Assembly (NCBI GenBank): GCA_913061265.1 | Contig: CAJXVS010000010.1 | Location: forward strand, 46,628 to 110,627 | Direction: 5' to 3' | DNA length: 64,000 nt | Source of the DNA: an uncultured Halobacteriovorax sp. | Lineage (GTDB): Bacteria; Bdellovibrionota; Bacteriovoracia; Bacteriovoracales; Bacteriovoracaceae | Part shown: in pieces, positions 59,832-64,000 of the stretch | Position numbering within the stretch: the first letter of the stretch is position 1 | Layout: each line of letters opens with the position of its first letter | The notes under the pieces: model-generated | What the model was told of the DNA's origin: nothing | The model's input: the letters and a program-made list of their open reading frames with translations, nothing else | The model's database searches: none | Translations under genes and position numbers: made by a program

Positions 59832-60890
59832 ATGCTCGACTTAAAAAGTCCTCATCCCTTTTGTGATGGGCGATTTCATTCTCTTCTTGAAGCTGCAGGC
59901 CTTCTTAATGAGCAAAGTGGCTGGACCCCTCACTGTATTGAAAGTGATACGGGCGCTCTTCCTTTTTATATTAAGGGCCATAGTTATGGCGAGTACATCT
60001 TTGATTGGGCCTGGGCCGAATTTTACGAAAGGCATGGAGTCAACTATTACCCAAAGATGATTCATGCTCTACCCTTTACTCCTATCAATGCCCCTAAGGT
60101 TCTAGGAAGTGGGGTCGCTGAGTTGATTGAAAAAGCAAAAGAGTTCTACCTAAGTCATGATGAACTCTCTTCTCATCACTTTCTTTTTACCAATGAGGAA
60201 GAGAATATAGTTTTAGAGAAGCTGGGCTATCTTAGAAAAGAAACATTACAGTACCATTTTAAGAATCATTACTCTTCATTTGAAGACTTCCTCTCTCATC
60301 TTAAAACTAGAAAGAGAAAGAATATAAAAAAAGAGCGAGCAGCTGTTTTAAAAGCGGAAATTAAAATAGAGTGGAAAACGGGAAGTGAGTTAGATGAAGA
60401 TCTCATGAACCAAGTCTATAAGCTCTACCTCTCAACCATTAGTAAAAAGCAAAGTTATGCCTATTTAAATCACGCCTTCTTTGAGAAGCTTCCTGAATTT
60501 CTAGAAGATGATTTGAAGATTGCATTAGCTTTTAAAGATGAAAACTTAATCGCCATGAGCCTATTTGTAGCAGGGAAAGAGTGTCTGTATGGAAGGTACT
60601 GGGGGATTGATCCTAAGGCCGAAGCAGAGTTTCCTTTTTTACACTTTGAATTATGTTACTACCAAGGAATGGAGTATTGCTTTGATAAAAAGATACCTCT
60701 CTTTGAGGCCGGTGCTCAAGGTGAACATAAATTATTAAGAGGCTTTGAGCCGGTTGTTATTACGAGCTATCACCACCTTCGAAATAAGGCCTTTCACTCA
60801 GCTATTCAGACTCATTTAGTAGAGCATAATGAGCATAATCAACAAACAATTGACGCACTAAAACAGCATCTACCCTTTAAAAGTATTTAA
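59832..60890 (+). CDS. COG3146 (DUF482) acyltransferase-like protein
   Basis: 352 residues. Conserved segments: HPFCDGRFHSLLEAAGLL, SGWTPHCIESDTG, GALPFYIKGHSYGEYIFDWAWAEFYERHGVNYYPKMIHALPFTPI (quoted in parts), FPFLHFELCYYQGMEYC and FEAGAQGEHKLLRGFEPV. The fold is GNAT/FemAB-like. Annotated elsewhere as peptidoglycan-biosynthesis-like; the reaction is not established. Confidence 0.85.
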   Translation: MLDLKSPHPFCDGRFHSLLEAAGLLNEQSGWTPHCIESDTGALPFYIKGHSYGEYIFDWAWAEFYERHGVNYYPKMIHALPFTPINAPKVLGSGVAELIEKAKEFYLSHDELSSHHFLFTNEEENIVLEKLGYLRKETLQYHFKNHYSSFEDFLSHLKTRKRKNIKKERAAVLKAEIKIEWKTGSELDEDLMNQVYKLYLSTISKKQSYAYLNHAFFEKLPEFLEDDLKIALAFKDENLIAMSLFVAGKECLYGRYWGIDPKAEAEFPFLHFELCYYQGMEYCFDKKIPLFEAGAQGEHKLLRGFEPVVITSYHHLRNKAFHSAIQTHLVEHNEHNQQTIDALKQHLPFKSI

Positions 60891-60899
60891 ATAAATTTA

Positions 60900-60908
60900 T
60901 GTTATAAT
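60900..60908 (+). promoter_or_regulatory. Extended -10 promoter of the CBS-domain gene
   Basis: TGTTATAAT at 60900-60908, about 30 bases before the start, directly after the stop of the COG3146 gene. Confidence 0.65.
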
Positions 60909-60937
60909 TGGTTCTTTCTATAACACACGGAGTACTT

Positions 60938-61474
60938 ATGAGTTTAATGGATGATCAAATAGACGAAGAACAAGAAATAGCTGACGAGCAAGATGAGAGT
61001 GGAACTTCACTTTGTGCTGAATCATTTAAGTCTGCCATCAGTAGTATCAAGTCTCCTTCCGTTATTGCTTTAGACGAAGAGACTAGCTTAGGGGACGTAG
61101 TGACCTTAATGCAAGATAAGGGAATCGGATCAGTTGTTCTGACGAGAAACAAAGAACTCTCTGGAATTATCACAGAAAGAGATTTGTTGATGAAGGTCTT
61201 AGGACTTGTTGATGATTGGAAAAACCTAAAAGCAAAAGATTATATGACTGGGAACCCTCAGTCTTTAGAATCTGGAGATGAGCTGGCCTATGTCTTAAAT
61301 AATATGCACGTTGGTGGTTACCGCCACGTTCCTATTGTGGATAAAGCAAATGTTCCCGTCTCGATGATCTCAATTAAAGATGTTGTAAGTTGGATCCTCG
61401 ATCACTTCCCGCAGGAGATAACTAATCTTACTGGTGAGCCTTTTCGAGGCAAGAGTGACCGCGAGGGAGCCTAA
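60938..61474 (+). CDS. CBS-domain pair protein
   Basis: 178 residues. GGAG (60929-60932) sets the ATG at 60938. An acidic N-terminus (1-30), then two CBS motifs (SVIALDEETSLGDVVTLMQDKGIGSVVLTRNKELSGIITERDL and MTGNPQSLESGDELAYVLNNMHVGGYRHVPIVDK, quoted in parts) that form an adenosyl-ligand-binding Bateman module. Binds AMP/ATP/SAM-like ligands and regulates a partner. No partner domain is fused. Confidence 0.88.
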   Translation: MSLMDDQIDEEQEIADEQDESGTSLCAESFKSAISSIKSPSVIALDEETSLGDVVTLMQDKGIGSVVLTRNKELSGIITERDLLMKVLGLVDDWKNLKAKDYMTGNPQSLESGDELAYVLNNMHVGGYRHVPIVDKANVPVSMISIKDVVSWILDHFPQEITNLTGEPFRGKSDREGA

Positions 61475-61483
61475 TTTCAGGTA

Positions 61484-61515
61484 GATAGGGTGGTTATTGT
61501 AGTAATTACCCTATC
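61484..61515 (+). terminator. Hairpin after the CBS gene, possible terminator or deaD leader
   Basis: GATAGGGT (61484-61491) pairs with ACCCTATC (61508-61515), extended by wobble pairs. No T-run follows, so a role in the deaD 5' leader is equally possible. Confidence 0.4.
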
Positions 61516-61573
61516 ATTATGCAGAGTCTTCTAAAAACGATAGTTTACGCCTTCAATCAAAAGGGAACTAACT

Positions 61574-63106
61574 ATGAAATTTGAAGACTTAAATCTTTCT
61601 AAAGAACTACTTCGAGCGATCGAAGACGAAGGATTTTCAACACCATCTGATATACAAGAAAAAGCAATACCGAAATTATTAGAAGGTAACGTCGACTTTG
61701 TAGGGCAAGCACAAACAGGAACTGGTAAAACAGCTGCTTTCGTTCTTCCTCTTCTCTCTCAACTTTGTTTTAAAAGTAATGAAGTTCAAGCTTTGATTCT
61801 TGCTCCTACAAGAGAGCTTGCTAATCAGGTTCACGAAGAAATTAAGAAATTTGGAAAATATATTGATGTTAGAACGCTAACTGTTTATGGCGGAACATCT
61901 TATGAAAAACAAATCAATGGTCTTAGAAAGGGTCGTCCACAAATTGTTGTTGGTACAACAGGTCGTGTGATGGATCTTATGAAAAAAGGCGTTCTTAAAC
62001 TTAATAATACAAAACAACTTATCCTAGATGAAGCTGATGAAATGCTAAACATGGGATTCTTAGATGATGTTCAAGAGATCTTAAAGGTTCTTCCTCCTGA
62101 GAGAAATATTTGGATGTTCTCAGCCACTATGCCTAAGCCGATTATTAACCTTGTTAATAAAGAGTTCAAGGATCCACAGATTCTAAAGATTGAAAAAACA
62201 ACTTTAAGTAATGCCGATATCGAGCAAAAGTATTTTCTTATCCGTCCTAAGTATCAAATGGAAGCGCTTTGTCGTCTTTTAGATTTTGAAACTGATATGT
62301 ACGGGATTGTTTTTTGTAAGACTAAAAAAGAAGTAGGCGAGCTTGGAGTTGAGCTTCTAGCTCGTGGGCATAAAGTAGATGTTCTCCATGGTGATCTTAA
62401 TCAAAACCAAAGAGACGCTGCCATGAAGAAGTTCAAGGCAGGTCATGTAAGTCTTCTTATTTGTACTGATGTTGCTGCTCGTGGGATTGACGTTAATAAT
62501 CTTACTCACGTGATCAACTTTGGTTTTCCTCAAGATATGGAATCTTATGTTCACCGTATTGGTAGAACTGGTAGAGCCGGAACTAAAGGAAAAGCCTATA
62601 CTCTTGTCGATCCACATCAAAGTGGAAAGCTTCGTTACTTAGAGCGTTTTGTTAAGACTAAATTAGAGCCGGCTAAGCTTCCTACTGTGGCTAAATTAAA
62701 AGTCGCTTTAGTAGATAGAGAGCTTGCTAGCATGGCGACTCTTGTTGAAACGGTTAAAGAAAAAGGTGAAGAATTCAAACTTGATGAAACATATGATCAC
62801 TTTAAAGAATCTCTTGAAGGTTTAAGTAGAGATCAAATCTTAAAGGTTCTTTTCTCTCAAAAATTTAGAAAAGACTTAAGACGTTATCAAGATCTTGGTG
62901 AGCTAGATGCTAAAGAAGCTGTTCGATCTGAGAGAAGTTTTTCTCGTGGTGGCGGTGGTCGTAATAGAAGAGATGCTGGACGCTCGGGAAGTTCTCGTAG
63001 ATCCCCAAGACGTGGTTCTGAGAGAAGTTCTTCAAGAGGATCTGAAGGCGCTAAAAGTGGATCTGGATCAGACTCTTCAAGAAAAAGAAGAAGACCAAGA
63101 GTTTAG
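61574..63106 (+). CDS. deaD: DEAD-box RNA helicase with basic C-terminal tail
   Basis: 510 residues. Motifs: AQTGTGKT (Walker A), PTRELA, GTTGRV, DEAD, SATMPK, then CTDVAARGIDV and HRIGRTGRAG. The last 60 residues are RGG/Arg-Ser-rich (SRGGGGRNRRD, SSRRSPRRGS, RKRRRPRV) for RNA binding. Unwinds RNA during ribosome assembly or cold adaptation. The last 4 bp overlap the LysR gene. Confidence 0.95.
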   Translation: MKFEDLNLSKELLRAIEDEGFSTPSDIQEKAIPKLLEGNVDFVGQAQTGTGKTAAFVLPLLSQLCFKSNEVQALILAPTRELANQVHEEIKKFGKYIDVRTLTVYGGTSYEKQINGLRKGRPQIVVGTTGRVMDLMKKGVLKLNNTKQLILDEADEMLNMGFLDDVQEILKVLPPERNIWMFSATMPKPIINLVNKEFKDPQILKIEKTTLSNADIEQKYFLIRPKYQMEALCRLLDFETDMYGIVFCKTKKEVGELGVELLARGHKVDVLHGDLNQNQRDAAMKKFKAGHVSLLICTDVAARGIDVNNLTHVINFGFPQDMESYVHRIGRTGRAGTKGKAYTLVDPHQSGKLRYLERFVKTKLEPAKLPTVAKLKVALVDRELASMATLVETVKEKGEEFKLDETYDHFKESLEGLSRDQILKVLFSQKFRKDLRRYQDLGELDAKEAVRSERSFSRGGGGRNRRDAGRSGSSRRSPRRGSERSSSRGSEGAKSGSGSDSSRKRRRPRV

Positions 63107-63927
63107 GAAACTGCTAGTTTTCTAAACTCTTCTAAAACTGTTTTGAAGGTCTTTGTCTGAGGCCTTTCAATATTATAGATCATACAAATATCTACTTCTA
63201 AGAGCTTCTTGCCGAAGTTCTTTAGTTTTTTATATCTATCGGCTACGGGGTTGGGGAGAATTGTTATTCCTGAACTCTCTACCGCAAATTGCGCCAGGAC
63301 TTCATAGTCGGCGACAGGAACATGCTTATAACTTTTATACCTTCTAAGCACCTTTGAGACTTCAATCATATCGGGATTATAATAAACAACTTTATCGTGG
63401 TGATCAGGGTCTTTCGCCCATAGTCCTATAAAGTCTTTTCGAATCTTTTTAATAACAAGAGTAGGGTGGGCAATAGGGTTAGCGACAAAACCAAAATCTA
63501 ACTCATGTTCAATCACATCTCTAGTGATGAGGTTTGAGGACTTAAAGGTCATATCAAGTTGAAGTTCAGGGTAGCGGTCATTAAGTTTTGGAATAACCTT
63601 AGAGAGGATATCAATGGCGGTGATCTGATGCCCACCAATCTTGATTCGCCCTGAGACCTCAAGAAGATGCTCTCGGTTCTTTTGAATTCCTACTTCCCAT
63701 TCACTCTTTAACTTTAAAAGCTGCTTTTGAAGGAGCGCCCCTAGTTCTGTTTGCCGAAGACCTCGGCCCTGACGAACAAAAAGCTGACCTTGAAAGCTCT
63801 CTTCAAGCTTCTTTAAGGCCTTTGATAGACTTCCTTGCTGCATGCCTAAAAGCTCCGAAGCCCTTGAAATATTGGGGGTTTCACAGAGAACGAGGAAGTA
63901 TTCATATTCTTTTTTTAATGGATCCAT
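63103..63927 (-). CDS. LysR-family transcriptional regulator
   Basis: 274 residues. Helix-turn-helix at 1-60 (ISRASELLGMQQGSLSKALKKLEE), then a periplasmic-binding-like effector domain with KIGGHQITAIDILSKVIPKLNDRYPE. The target and effector are unknown. The gene starts 25 bp from the adapter junction, so its promoter is cut off. Confidence 0.92.
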   Translation of the reverse strand: MDPLKKEYEYFLVLCETPNISRASELLGMQQGSLSKALKKLEESFQGQLFVRQGRGLRQTELGALLQKQLLKLKSEWEVGIQKNREHLLEVSGRIKIGGHQITAIDILSKVIPKLNDRYPELQLDMTFKSSNLITRDVIEHELDFGFVANPIAHPTLVIKKIRKDFIGLWAKDPDHHDKVVYYNPDMIEVSKVLRRYKSYKHVPVADYEVLAQFAVESSGITILPNPVADRYKKLKNFGKKLLEVDICMIYNIERPQTKTFKTVLEEFRKLAVS

Positions 63928-63952
63928 AAGTATTCCTTATGGCTATATATAC

Positions 63953-64000
63953 CTGTCTCTTATACACATCTCCGAGCCCACGAGACTAGGCATGATCTCG
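63953..64000. other. Illumina Nextera adapter sequence (not genomic)
   Basis: 63953-63971 is the 19-bp Tn5 mosaic end CTGTCTCTTATACACATCT, 63972-63986 is CCGAGCCCACGAGAC, 63987-63994 is the i7 index TAGGCATG (N706), and 63995-64000 ATCTCG begins the P7 flow-cell part. This is library adapter read-through at the end of the assembled contig. Confidence 0.98.

Noticed and set aside
63953..63971. Tn5 mosaic end as a natural transposon end
   Set aside because: It is directly followed by Illumina adapter, index and P7 bases, so it is a library artefact.
1..64000. CRISPR array or second rRNA/tRNA genes
   Set aside because: No spaced direct repeats and no further cloverleaf were recognised beyond tRNA-Ala.

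Overview
The window reads as a compact, AT-rich (about 40% GC by eye), Gram-negative chromosome end. Genes abut or overlap, most exported proteins have clear Sec or lipoprotein signals, and many products are secreted hydrolases (S8 protease, metalloproteases, GH114 and deacetylase enzymes). Together with the HD-GYP, PilZ and hybrid-kinase content, this fits a delta-proteobacterium-like lineage such as Bdellovibrionota/Bacteriovoracales. That placement is inference from gene content only. The last 48 bases are Illumina Nextera adapter, so the biological sequence stops at about 63952.

Layout. 1-7.3 kb: a truncated Gly-rich protein, a head-to-head pair that together look like the two catalytic halves of PelA, an orphan DppA-like binding protein, and a three-gene bufferin-type RiPP operon (Cys-rich precursor, MNIO/DUF692 enzyme, DUF2063 partner). 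7.3-19 kb: a gene-free stretch bounded by inverted repeats, a DUF4105-like protein, SfsA, a lipoprotein metzincin, PyrE, citrate synthase, an Rsm22-like methyltransferase, a GNAT and a spherulin-4-like protein. 19-29 kb: rpmE, rpmG and rpmB, each with its own terminator, plus HD-GYP, ExbB/ExbD, PilZ-like, subtilisin-like and hybrid-kinase genes. 29-41 kb: a radical SAM protein related to spore photoproduct lyase in operon with a nucleosidase, an aldo/keto reductase with a glycosyltransferase, RluE-type pseudouridine synthase, exported proteins, an HDAC-family hydrolase and a HAD nucleotidase. 41.5-46.5 kb: an operon with a LolA-like protein, a beta-barrel protein, an MMPL/RND exporter and a DUF2227 protein.

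46.5-64 kb: a dihaem cytochrome, a secreted six-fold Cys/GW repeat protein, a RimK ligase fused to an RCK_C domain lying between two gene remnants (first helix of an ion channel; last domain of a CorC/HlyC-type protein), a molybdopterin operon (moeA-moaA-moaC-moaD-moaE-moeB-TSUP), tRNA-Ala(GGC), a Trp-rich stand-alone AsnC-like domain, a REC/HPt/REC-DHp phosphorelay set, ETHE1, ArsC, a COG3146 protein, a CBS-domain protein, a DEAD-box helicase and a LysR regulator.

Functional themes are signalling and phosphorelay, envelope transport, secreted degradative enzymes, cofactor synthesis and sulfur/arsenic/copper stress. Recurrent genome-level features are overlapping convergent 3' ends, hairpin terminators lying inside the neighbouring convergent coding sequence, and at least two genes whose -10 box sits where a leaderless mRNA is expected.
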